Below are positions 25,294-34,435 of a stretch of DNA of 64,000 nucleotides, one piece after another. The notes below the pieces were generated by a model. It saw nothing but the letters and a program-made list of their open reading frames with translations, ran no database searches and was not told where the DNA came from. This DNA comes from Mesorhizobium amorphae. GTDB taxonomy: Bacteria; Pseudomonadota; Alphaproteobacteria; Rhizobiales; Rhizobiaceae. A program made the translations under genes and the position numbers. The number at the start of each line of letters is the position of its first letter. The stretch's first letter is position 1. The DNA is taken from positions 124,001-188,000 of the forward strand of contig QFNI01000001.1 in the NCBI GenBank assembly GCA_003240775.1, written 5' to 3'.

Positions 25294-26166
25294 CTACCGC
25301 TCGAACCGCATGAGAACGCCGGGCACCTGGGGCAACAGCTCGTGCGCCAGAAACCCCACCGTGCCCACGGACCGCGCGCATTCGGCCCCCGCTTCGCCGT
25401 GCAGGAACACGCCCCAAAGGGCCGCGTCGAGCGCGGATGCGCCGCGCGCGGCCATGCCCGCCACGATCCCCGCCAGCACGTCGCCCGAGCCGGACGTGCC
25501 CAGCCCCGGCCCGCCGCCCTCATAGAGAAACGCTTCGCCACCGGGGGCGACCACATGGGTCTTGGCGCCCTTCATCACCACCACGCCGCCGAGTTCTTCG
25601 GCCGCGCCGCGCGCGGCACCCAGCGGGTCTTCCTCCACTTGGTCGCGCTCGATGCCGAGCAGGCCAGCCATCTCGCCGGCATGGGGCGTGATGGCGAAGC
25701 GCCCGCGTCGGCGCAAGGCGTCCGCACAGTCGCGCAAGCCGTTCAGGCTGCCGGCGTCGAGCACCAGCGTCGGCCCGTCCACCTCGCCGATCAGCCGGCG
25801 CGCCAGCTCGCGCGTGTCGTCCTCCTCCACCGTGCCCGGCCCGAACAGCACGGCGTCCGCGCGCTCCAGCCGCTCGGCGAACAGCTCGAAGCACTCGTGC
25901 GACAGCCCGCCCTTCTCGGTCTCGGGCAGGCCCATCACGAGTGCTTCCGGCAGGGCCATCGACAAGGCTTCGGCCCGACTCGCGACGCTCACCACCTGAA
26001 GCCGCCCGGCACCCGCCCGCAGCGCGCCGATGCCCGCCAAAAGCACGGCGCCCGGCACCTCCCGGCTACCGCCCACCACCGCCACCGAGCCGCGCACATC
26101 CTTGCCGCCCTCGGGCGTGCCGAGCGTGCGGCCCCTCAGCAGCGTCTCGTCGAGCGCTCTGGTCAT
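25294..26166 (-). CDS. nnrD: ADP-dependent NAD(P)H-hydrate dehydratase (NnrD)
   Basis: A 290-residue YjeF C-terminal (ribokinase-like) domain enzyme that repairs hydrated NADH and NADPH using ADP or ATP. GSVAVVGGSREVPGA near 27, TPHAGEMAGLLG near 170 and the signature GTSGSGDVLAGIVAG near 232 are present. The epimerase half (NnrE, YjeF_N) that is often fused is absent from this protein. ATG 26166 overlaps the stop of the upstream phosphatase gene (ATGA), so the two are coupled. Confidence 0.92.
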   Translation of the reverse strand: MTRALDETLLRGRTLGTPEGGKDVRGSVAVVGGSREVPGAVLLAGIGALRAGAGRLQVVSVASRAEALSMALPEALVMGLPETEKGGLSHECFELFAERLERADAVLFGPGTVEEDDTRELARRLIGEVDGPTLVLDAGSLNGLRDCADALRRRGRFAITPHAGEMAGLLGIERDQVEEDPLGAARGAAEELGGVVVMKGAKTHVVAPGGEAFLYEGGGPGLGTSGSGDVLAGIVAGMAARGASALDAALWGVFLHGEAGAECARSVGTVGFLAHELLPQVPGVLMRFER

Positions 26167-26927
26167 CGCACGGCCACCGGCTTGTCGGGCTCGGCCGTCA
26201 CGGGGGCGCCGGCGTCGCGCAATGGGGCCACGAAGTTGTAGCGCAGGAGCTGCAGATCGCCTTCGGTCAGGCGGTCGCTTTCCAGCGCATATTCGGTCAC
26301 CGAGCAGTTCGCGACATCGCCCTCGCGGTCGATGGCCAGGATCTCGTCTTCGGAAAGGTTCTCGATCAGGTAGCGCATGCAGAGCACGACCACCTGGTGC
26401 GCCACGATCACCACGCGCTTGCCGGGATGGTGCAGGCTGATCGAATCCACCGCCGAGCGCAGCCTCAGGATCACGTCGCACCAGCTCTCGCCCGCGGGCG
26501 GGCGGTGGTAGAACTTGCCCAGGATGCGGCGGAACTCGGCCTGGTCGGGATGCAGCGCGCGAATGCCGGCACTCGTCAGGCGGTCGAGGATGCCGAACTC
26601 CTTTTCGCGCAGCCGCTCGTCGAGCACGGTCGGAACGGCATCACGCGCCAGCGCGCCGTTCTCGCGCAGGATCGCCGCCGTCTGCACCGCGCGCCGGTAG
26701 GGCGAGGCCAGCACCACCTCGGGCCGCTCGCTCTCGGGCATCGCGGCGAACCACGCCGCGAGCGCTTCCGACTGCTCGTGGCCGAGCGGCGACAAGGGCA
26801 CGTCCACGTCGCGCTCGGCGATGTCGATCCGCTGCAGCCCCGCCTCGTCTGCCGCCACCCGCGCGACATTGCCCGCACTTTCGCCGTGCCTGACGATCCA
26901 AAGCCGCTCCGGCCACCGCTGCGCCAT
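26163..26927 (-). CDS. Histidine phosphatase family protein (phosphoglycerate mutase-like)
   Basis: A 254-residue branch-1 histidine phosphatase. The catalytic RHGES motif has His14, Arg13 and Glu16; LASPYRRAVQTA near 77 gives the second active-site Arg, Glu lies in LDERLREKEFG near 105, and the second catalytic His is in VVIVAHQVVVLC near 180. Whether it acts on phosphoglycerate, sugar phosphates or nucleotides cannot be told. ATG 26927 has AAGG upstream and fits the usual N-terminus. Its overlap with nnrD suggests joint expression. Confidence 0.88.
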   Translation of the reverse strand: MAQRWPERLWIVRHGESAGNVARVAADEAGLQRIDIAERDVDVPLSPLGHEQSEALAAWFAAMPESERPEVVLASPYRRAVQTAAILRENGALARDAVPTVLDERLREKEFGILDRLTSAGIRALHPDQAEFRRILGKFYHRPPAGESWCDVILRLRSAVDSISLHHPGKRVVIVAHQVVVLCMRYLIENLSEDEILAIDREGDVANCSVTEYALESDRLTEGDLQLLRYNFVAPLRDAGAPVTAEPDKPVAVR

Positions 26928-26994
26928 GCCTTGTCCCCTTGTCACGCGAACCGACAAACGAGATAGGCCGCAGCGCGCTCAGGCCAAGCGTCCG

Positions 26995-28470
26995 TCACGT
27001 GCCGCAGAAGGTCTGCAGCACGCGCTCTTCGGGTTGGGGCGGGAGGGCGAGGGCCGCGTGCTCGGGCTGCTCGTCGAAGGGCCGGGCGAGCACCCTGTTC
27101 AGGCGCTCGAAGGGCGCGAAATCGCCCCGCAACCCCGCCTGGATCGCTTCTTCGATGCGGTGGTTGCGGGGAATGAAGAGCGGGTTGGTGCGCAGCATCC
27201 GCGCGCGGCGCGCTTCCGCCGGCTCATCTTCGAGCGCGAGCCGCTCGCGCCATCGCGCGGCCCAGCCGTCGAAATGCTCGGTTTCGCCGAACAGCGCGCG
27301 CACGTTTCCCTCCCCATCGGGATCGCCCGCCGCCTCTGACAGCCCGCGGAAGGTGAGCGTGAAATCCGCCCCCGCATGGGCCATCGTGTCGAGCAGGCCC
27401 TGCACGAGGATGCGGTCCTCCTCGCGCTCGGTCCCAAGCCCGATCTTTTTGCGCATGCCCCCGATCAGGGCTGCCTCGAATTGCGGCCGGAAGGCACCCA
27501 GCGCGTCTTCGGCCTCTTTGACCGCCGCATCGAGATCGCCGGAGAAGAGCGGCAGCAGCGTTTCGGCCAGCCGCGCCAGGTTCCACTGCGCGATCGGCGG
27601 CTGGTTGGCATAGGCGTAGCGCCCGTTCTGGTCGATCGAAGAGAACACGGTCGCGGGGTGGTAGGCGTCCATGAAGGCACAGGGACCGTAGTCGATCGTC
27701 TCGCCCGCCACCGAGCAGTTGTCGGTGTTCATCACCCCGTGGATGAAGCCCACGCACATCCAGCGCGCAACGAGCGCCGCCTGCGCCGCGATCACCGCGT
27801 CGAGCAGCCCGTGATAGGGGCGGGGGCTTTCGCGCAGATGCGGGTAGTGGCGCGCGATCACATGGTCGGCCAGGGCCTGGACACCCGCCGTGTCACCGCG
27901 CGCGGCGAAGAACTGGAAGGTGCCTACCCGGATATGGCTCGATGCCACGCGCGTGAGAACCGCGCCCGGCAGCGCGTTCTCGCGGTAGACCGTTTCGCCC
28001 GTCGCCACGGCCGCCAGCGCGCGCGTGGTCGGCACGCCCAGAACTTGCATGGCTTCCGACACAACATATTCGCGCAGAACCGGCCCGAGCGCCGCCCGCC
28101 CGTCGCCCCGGCGCGAAAACGGCGTGGGGCCCGAGCCCTTGAGCTGGATGTCGCGGCGGCGGCCGTGGGTGTCGATCACCTCGCCGAGCAGGATCGCCCG
28201 CCCGTCACCGAGCTGCGGCACGAAATTGCCGAACTGGTGGCCGGCATAGGCAGTGGCGATCGGTGCCGCCCCCTCGGGCAGGCGGTTGCCGGCAAGCATC
28301 GCCACGCCATCTGGTGCAGCAAGCACTGCCGGGTCGAACCCGAGGTCCTTCGCAAGCCCCACATTCAGGGCGATCAAGGTAGGCGCGCGCACCTTCGTCG
28401 GCTCCACCGCCGCAAAGAAATGAGCGGGCAATGCGGCATAAGAATTATCAAATGATAGGTTATGGGGCAT
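26995..28470 (-). CDS. selO: Protein adenylyltransferase SelO (YdiU family)
   Basis: A 491-residue pseudokinase-fold enzyme that AMPylates proteins, a redox-stress role in the E. coli homologue. Kinase-like elements are seen in AYAGHQFGNFVPQLGDGRA near 75, the Lys of DIQLKGSG near 106, HGVMNTDNCS near 244 and DYGPCAFMDAY near 255 with the metal-binding Asn and Asp. It ends in Cys-Gly-Thr: the Cys three from the end is where animal SelO has selenocysteine. ATG 28470 was chosen by the start of family similarity and AAAGG upstream. Confidence 0.93.
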   Translation of the reverse strand: MPHNLSFDNSYAALPAHFFAAVEPTKVRAPTLIALNVGLAKDLGFDPAVLAAPDGVAMLAGNRLPEGAAPIATAYAGHQFGNFVPQLGDGRAILLGEVIDTHGRRRDIQLKGSGPTPFSRRGDGRAALGPVLREYVVSEAMQVLGVPTTRALAAVATGETVYRENALPGAVLTRVASSHIRVGTFQFFAARGDTAGVQALADHVIARHYPHLRESPRPYHGLLDAVIAAQAALVARWMCVGFIHGVMNTDNCSVAGETIDYGPCAFMDAYHPATVFSSIDQNGRYAYANQPPIAQWNLARLAETLLPLFSGDLDAAVKEAEDALGAFRPQFEAALIGGMRKKIGLGTEREEDRILVQGLLDTMAHAGADFTLTFRGLSEAAGDPDGEGNVRALFGETEHFDGWAARWRERLALEDEPAEARRARMLRTNPLFIPRNHRIEEAIQAGLRGDFAPFERLNRVLARPFDEQPEHAALALPPQPEERVLQTFCGT

Positions 28471-28657
28471 GGAGGCCAGCCTTTCCGGCATGTCCTGTGG
28501 CGGTCGGGGCAATCGACACCATCAGATAGACTTGAACACCGGATGCCGCCACCTTGCCCGGATGTGCCGGAAGCATCTCTTACGCTTTCGTGATTCCCGT
28601 GATGACTTCGCCTGCGCCCGCCCTATCTGCGCCGCATCCGCATACGGGAGTGCTGGA

Positions 28658-28858
28658 ATGGTCGTCTTGACGGACAAGCAGAAGATCGAGAAAGCCGCGC
28701 AGACCACGCGCGCGGCTTTCCAGACGTTAGCCGAAGAACGCAGGCACAGCGACGCGAAGACCTCGCGGCTGCGCGCCCTGCGGCTGGAAAAGGAAGCCCA
28801 GACGGCCGCGGAGCCGAGCCCGGCTTCCAAGCCCAAGGCCCGCCGCAAGGCCAGCTAA
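28658..28858 (+). CDS. Small basic hypothetical protein
   Basis: A 66-residue protein starting MVVLTDKQKIEKAAQTTRAA, rich in Lys, Arg, Ala and Glu, predicted as a single helix followed by a basic tail ending KPKARRKAS. GGGAG eight bases upstream of ATG 28658 supports the start. It is monocistronic, divergent from selO, and followed by a good intrinsic terminator, so it is probably expressed. No function is recognised; the charge suggests nucleic-acid contact at most. Confidence 0.65.
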   Translation: MVVLTDKQKIEKAAQTTRAAFQTLAEERRHSDAKTSRLRALRLEKEAQTAAEPSPASKPKARRKAS

Positions 28859-28889
28859 ACCAAGCGCGGCGGGGGAGGCCACGCAGCAG

Positions 28890-28911
28890 GGCCGCTCCGG
28901 CGGCCTTTTTC
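28890..28911 (+). terminator. Rho-independent terminator of the small basic protein gene
   Basis: A 6-bp GC stem (GGCCGC / GCGGCC) with a TCCG loop is followed by TTTTTC, 31 bp after the stop codon. Confidence 0.75.
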
Positions 28912-28943
28912 TTTGGGCGACAGGCACAGAAAGGCGAGACCTT

Positions 28944-29519
28944 TCACACGCCCGCAAACAATTCGGGGTGCCGCAGCCGAAGCGCCTGCAACAGCGCGAA
29001 GGTCTTCATGTCCCGCATCCTGCCTCCGTCCATCAGTTCGGCTGCCTCGCGGATCGGCATCTCCACCACTTCGATTGCCTCGTTCTCGTCGGCCAGCCCG
29101 CCGCCTGCCGTCACGCGGTCGGCCGCTCCGTAGGGCGCCAGGAACAGGTGCATGCGCTCGGCGGAGATGCCGGGCATCGTCCAGAACGAGCCGAGCGCCA
29201 CAACCTCGCCGAGCCTGAGCCCCACTTCCTCCATCGCCTCGCGGCGCGCGCATTCGGCCGGGTCGGGCTCGTCGAGGATGCCCGCCGGCGCTTCCCACAG
29301 CTGTTCGTTCTCGCCGCGATGAACGAGCGGCGCGCGCGCCTGGCGCACCAGCATCACCACGCCCCGCGCGGCATCGAAGGGCAGAACGCAGGCAGCGTCG
29401 CCATGGTCCTCGATCTCCCGCGCATAGGCCGTGCCGTCGGGAAAGCGCAGATGCACGCGCAGATACTTGCCCCAGCCGCCGAACAGCGTCTCGGTCTTCT
29501 CGATCACGGGCTGGGACAT
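28944..29519 (-). CDS. Nudix hydrolase, NudK (GDP-mannose pyrophosphatase)-like
   Basis: A 191-residue Nudix enzyme. The box GILDEPDPAECARREAMEEV has the one-residue-shorter spacing found in NudK rather than the canonical form, and the C-terminal AGGGLADENEAIEVVEMP and GRMRDMKTFALLQ match NudK features. NudK hydrolyses GDP-mannose and related nucleotide sugars. ATG 29519 follows GAGGA. It is a single gene facing away from ugpB. The alternative is ADP-ribose pyrophosphatase activity, common in relatives. Confidence 0.88.
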   Translation of the reverse strand: MSQPVIEKTETLFGGWGKYLRVHLRFPDGTAYAREIEDHGDAACVLPFDAARGVVMLVRQARAPLVHRGENEQLWEAPAGILDEPDPAECARREAMEEVGLRLGEVVALGSFWTMPGISAERMHLFLAPYGAADRVTAGGGLADENEAIEVVEMPIREAAELMDGGRMRDMKTFALLQALRLRHPELFAGV

Positions 29520-29808
29520 CACGATTCCTCGGCAGGCTGACAGGGGCGGACGCGTCTTACACGATCCCCCGCCCGGCCCCCAAGAGCATGCCATGCCGAA
29601 GTCGAGTCTGTGTTCTGCGGCAATGAAAACCGGGCACAGCCGATGCTTCACCGCGGAAATCTTAACCCAGCGTCAGTTCAGCCTTGTCCACGCCGGCAAA
29701 TGAAACACGTTGTCTCCCTGTCACATTGCGTCGATACTGGCGCTCGGGAGGAAGCGGTCTGGCCGGGAGGGCGAGGCCGGTTCCCGTCAACCGCACGGGA
29801 GAACCATA

Positions 29809-31113
29809 GTGAAGATTTCCGCACTCGCGGGCGGGCTCGCCGCCACGCTTCTGTCCACCACCGCATCCTTCGCCGTGACCGAGATTTCCTGGTGGCACGC
29901 CATGACTGGCGCCAACAACGAGGTCGTGGAAACCCTGTCCAAGGAATTCAACGAGAGCCAGAGCGAGTATCGCGTGGTGCCTTCGTTCAAGGGCACCTAC
30001 CCCGAAACGCTGAACGCCGGCATCGCCGCCTTCCGCGCCGGCCAGTCGCCGCACATCATGCAGGTGTTCGACGCCGGCACGGGTGTGATGATGGGCGCGG
30101 AAGCCGCCATCAAGCCGGTGGCCGAGGTCCTGTCCATGGGCCCCAAGCCCTTCGACAAGAGCCAGTACCTGCCGGGCATCGCGGCCTATTATTCCAAGGC
30201 CGACGGCACCATGCTGTCCTTCCCGTACAACTCGTCCTCGCCGATCCTCTACTACAACAAGGACGTGTTCCAGAAGGCCGGCCTCGACGTCGACAATCCG
30301 CCCAAGACCTGGGCCGAGGTGTGGGATGCGGCGAAGAAGATCAAGACCAGCGGCGCGGCGCCTTGCGGCTACACCTCGACCTGGCTGACCTGGATCCACA
30401 CCGAGAACTTCGCCGCCTGGAACAACGTGTCCTTCGGCACCAACGAGAACGGCATCGCGGGCACCGACGTCGAGCTCAAGATCAACGCGCCGCTCTTCGT
30501 GAAGCATTTCCAGGAGCTGGCCGACCTCGCCAAGGACGGCACCTTCAAGTATGGCGGCCGCACTTCCGAGGCCAAGCAGCTCTTTCTGGCCGGCGAATGC
30601 GGGATCATGACGGAGTCGTCGGGCGGCCTGGGCGATGTGGTCAAGTCCGGCATGAACTACGGCACGGGCCAGCTGCCCTATGACGAGACGGCCCAAGGCG
30701 CTCCCCAGAACACCACGCCCGGCGGCGCCTCGCTCTGGGTCATGGCCGGCAAGTCGGACGAGGAATACAAGGGGGTCGCGGCCTTCTTCGACTTCCTGTC
30801 GCAGACCCCCATCCAGGCCCGCCTGCACCAGGTCTCCGGCTACCTGCCGGTGACGCTCGCGGCCTATGAGGAGACCAAGGCGTCGGGCTTCTACGAGAAG
30901 AACCCCGCCCGCGAGATCCCGATCCAGCAGATGCTGGGCAAGGCTCCCACCGAGAATTCCAAGGGCGTGCGCCTCGTGAACCTGCCCCAGGTGCGCGACA
31001 TCGAGAACGAGGAGTTCGAAAAGATGCTCGCGGGAAGCCAGACCGCGCAGCAGGCGTTGGACAACGCCGTGTCGCGCGGCAACGCAGCGATCCAGCAGGC
31101 GCTCGGGAACTGA
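29809..31113 (+). CDS. ugpB: sn-glycerol-3-phosphate ABC transporter substrate-binding protein UgpB
   Basis: A 434-residue periplasmic binding protein that captures glycerol-3-phosphate or its diesters. The signal peptide ends near SFA-VTEI; the mature start TEISWWHAMTGANNEVVE is typical of UgpB, with WW near residues 29-30. PYNSSSPILYYNKDVFQKAGLD near 140 and the final GNAAIQQALG are also typical. The start is GTG 29809 with GGGAG upstream. It heads ugpB-ugpA-ugpE-ugpC. The 289-bp upstream gap shows one CTGTCAC that could be half of a Pho box, but no second half. Confidence 0.94.
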   Translation: MKISALAGGLAATLLSTTASFAVTEISWWHAMTGANNEVVETLSKEFNESQSEYRVVPSFKGTYPETLNAGIAAFRAGQSPHIMQVFDAGTGVMMGAEAAIKPVAEVLSMGPKPFDKSQYLPGIAAYYSKADGTMLSFPYNSSSPILYYNKDVFQKAGLDVDNPPKTWAEVWDAAKKIKTSGAAPCGYTSTWLTWIHTENFAAWNNVSFGTNENGIAGTDVELKINAPLFVKHFQELADLAKDGTFKYGGRTSEAKQLFLAGECGIMTESSGGLGDVVKSGMNYGTGQLPYDETAQGAPQNTTPGGASLWVMAGKSDEEYKGVAAFFDFLSQTPIQARLHQVSGYLPVTLAAYEETKASGFYEKNPAREIPIQQMLGKAPTENSKGVRLVNLPQVRDIENEEFEKMLAGSQTAQQALDNAVSRGNAAIQQALGN

Positions 31114-31137
31114 GCCTTTCCTGATGCGACTTCGGCG

Positions 31138-31362
31138 ACCCCCTCCCCCTTGAACGGGGTGAGAGGCGACGGCCAGAGGCCGGCAAGAAGCCATGGAGAT
31201 GGCTTCTTGAGCATCGAACGCCCTTGAGCCATGCGAAAGGGCAGGGGGTATGGGGTGGGGGTGACATCTCCACCGCTCCACCTCCCAAACGATCAGCCGT
31301 TTCCAAAGCGGCCCCGATACCCCCACCCCCTACCCCTCCCCACAAGGGGGAGGGGAGTCCTG
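31138..31362. repeat. Mosaic intergenic repeat, family A locus 3, between ugpB and ugpA
   Basis: A left arm around CCCTCCCCCTTGAACGGGGTG and a right arm around CCCCTACCCCTCCCC then ACAAGGGGGAGGGG enclose a third module, GGGGTGAGAGGCGACGGCC to CAAGAAGCCAT (31156-31194). That module recurs inverted at 22425-22465 and ends in an 11-bp hairpin (31184-31194 / 31199-31209, loop GGAG). It occupies most of the 292-bp gap and could lower ugpA expression relative to ugpB. Confidence 0.7.
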
Positions 31363-31405
31363 AACGCTCCTACCAAGCGCTCAATGCAGGAACGCCTCCC
31401 ACCCC

Positions 31406-32290
31406 GTGACCCCCCGCGTCGTCTTCCCCAACAAGCTCCTGCCCTACCTGCTGCTCGCGCCCCAGCTCGCGATCACGCTGGTGTTCTTCTACTGGCCGGC
31501 CTCCCAGGCCCTGCGCCAGAGCATGCAGCGCGAGGACCCGTTCGGGCTCGCGACCCAGTTCGTCGGCCTCGCCAACTTCCGCAAGGTCCTGGCCGACCCC
31601 AATTACCTCAACTCGATCCAGGTCACCGCGATCTTCTCGGCGGCCACAGCCTTCGTCGCGATGGCGGCGGCCCTTCTGCTCGCCGTGCAGGCCGACAAGG
31701 TGATCAAGGGCCGCAACTTCTACCGCACGCTGATGATCTGGCCCTATGCGGTGGCGCCGGCCATCGCCGGCATGCTCTGGCTCTTCTTGTTCAACCCTTC
31801 CATCGGCACGCTCGCCGTCTGGTTGCGCTGGGCGGGCATCGACTGGGACCCGCTGCTCGACGGCGACCAGGCGATGGTGCTGGTGGTGGGTGCGGCCTCC
31901 TGGAAGCAGATCTCCTACAATTTCCTGTTCTTCGTGGCCGGGCTCCAGGCCATCCCGCGCTCGCTGATCGAGGCGGCGGCCATCGACGGCGCGCGCCCCT
32001 TCAAGCGGTTCTGGACGATCACCTTCCCGCTGCTCGCGCCCACCACCTTCTTCCTGCTCGTGATCAACACGACCTACGCCTTCTTCGACACGTTTGGCAT
32101 CATCCACGCCGTTACGGGCGGCGGGCCCGGCAAGGCCACCGAGACGCTCGTCTACAAGGTCTACAACGACGGCTTCGTGAACCTCATCCTGGGCGATTCC
32201 GCCGCGCAATCGGTCATCCTCATGGTGATCGTGATCGCGCTGACGGCCGTGCAGTTCCGCTATGTGGAAAAGAAGGTGCACTATGGCTGA
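31406..32290 (+). CDS. ugpA: Glycerol-3-phosphate ABC transporter permease UgpA
   Basis: A 294-residue inner-membrane permease with about six transmembrane helices. The N-terminus VVFPNKLLPYLLLAPQLAITLVFFYWPA is UgpA-like, and the EAA loop EAAAIDGARPFKRFWTITFPLL near 190 contacts UgpC. The start is taken as GTG 31406 from the family N-terminus; the ribosome site is weak. The 3' end overlaps ugpE by eight bases. Confidence 0.93.
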   Translation: MTPRVVFPNKLLPYLLLAPQLAITLVFFYWPASQALRQSMQREDPFGLATQFVGLANFRKVLADPNYLNSIQVTAIFSAATAFVAMAAALLLAVQADKVIKGRNFYRTLMIWPYAVAPAIAGMLWLFLFNPSIGTLAVWLRWAGIDWDPLLDGDQAMVLVVGAASWKQISYNFLFFVAGLQAIPRSLIEAAAIDGARPFKRFWTITFPLLAPTTFFLLVINTTYAFFDTFGIIHAVTGGGPGKATETLVYKVYNDGFVNLILGDSAAQSVILMVIVIALTAVQFRYVEKKVHYG

Positions 32291-33181
32291 CACCCGCTCG
32301 AAGGCCGCACAGCTCGGCCGCCGCGAGGAGGGCGCGCCGCTTGGCGTCACGCAGGCGTCGCGCACTCTCGCCCACGCGATCCTGATCCTCGGCATCCTCG
32401 TCGTCGCCTTTCCGATCTACTACACCTTTGTCGCCTCCACCCACACGCTGCAGACCATCCTGCGCCCGCCGCTGCCGCTGGTGCCGGGCGGCGAATTCTT
32501 CGCCAACTATTCCGAGGCCCTGTTCGGCGGCATCGGCCGCATCGGCGGCGTGCCCGTCACCACGCTTCTCTTCAACACCACTGTGGTGGCGCTCGGCATC
32601 GCGGTGGGCAAGATCATCATCTCGCTGCTCTCGGCCTATGCGGTGGTGTTCTTCCGCTTTCCCTTCCGCATGGCGTGCTTCTGGCTGATCTTCATCACGC
32701 TCATGCTGCCCGTCGAGGTTCGCATCCTGCCCACCTACAAGGTGATGGTGGACCTCAACCTGATCGACACCTATGCCGGGCTGATCGTGCCGCTGATCGC
32801 GTCGGCCACCGCGACGCTTCTGTTTCGCCAGTTCTTTCTCACCATCCCCGGCGAACTCGTGGAAGCAGCGCGCGTCGACGGTGCCGGGCCCTGGCGCTTC
32901 TTCTGGGACATCCTGATCCCGCTTTCGCGCACCAACATCGCGGCGCTTTTCGTGATCCTCTTCATCTACGGCTGGACGCAGTATCTCTGGCCGCTGCTCG
33001 TCACCAACCGCTCGGACATGAACACCATCGTCATAGCGCTCAGGAAGATGGTGTCGTTCGCCGACGCCGACACGCAGTGGCATCTGGTGATGGTCACGAG
33101 CGTGCTCGCCATTCTGCCGCCCGTGCTCGTCGTCGTGCTGATGCAGCGCTGGTTCGTGCGCGGCCTTGTCGAAACGGAGAA

Positions 33182-33185
<4 letters not shown>
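32283..33185 (+). CDS. ugpE: Glycerol-3-phosphate ABC transporter permease UgpE
   Basis: A 300-residue permease partnering UgpA. The EAA loop is EAARVDGAGPWRFFWDILIPLS near 198; about six membrane helices start near residue 30 (LAHAILILGILVVAFPIYY). An N-terminal extension of about 25 polar residues precedes the first helix. ATG 32283 lies inside the ugpA 3' end, and the stop overlaps the ugpC start (ATGA), both signs of coupled translation. Confidence 0.94.
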
Positions 33186-34210
<1,025 letters not shown>

Positions 34211-34228
34211 GCGCAGGCTTCGGCGTTT

Positions 34229-34352
34229 CCCCTCCCCCTTGAGGGGAGGGGTGGGGGTAGCGCATCCACCACGCCAGCGTCCAAACACCCGAGCTCCTCC
34301 CAGGCGGAACCATCACCCCCACCCCATGCCCCTCCCCTCAAGGGGGAGGGGG
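34229..34352. repeat. Intergenic palindromic repeat, family A, locus 4
   Basis: Two inverted arms, CCCTCCCCCTTGAGGGGAGG then GGTGGGGG (34230-34258) and CACCCCCACCCCATGCCCC then TCCCCTCAAGGGGGAGGGG (34314-34350), flank a unique centre of about 55 bp between ugpC and the adenine deaminase gene. Confidence 0.75.
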
Positions 34353-34435
34353 GCGGAGAAGCCGGCGCCCTTTCGTCCGAGGTTGCAGCCTTCTCACCCC
34401 CCGTGCAAACTCCGGGCTGCAAATCGGAGTTCTCC

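Noticed and set aside
26995..28470. Selenocysteine in SelO, or in the SelT/SelW-like protein at 52154
   Set aside because: Both have ordinary cysteine codons at the relevant positions, and no in-frame TGA needs reading through.
29718..29724. A Pho box upstream of ugpB (CTGTCAC)
   Set aside because: Only one seven-base half is present; the sequence four bases later is CGTCGAT, a poor second half.
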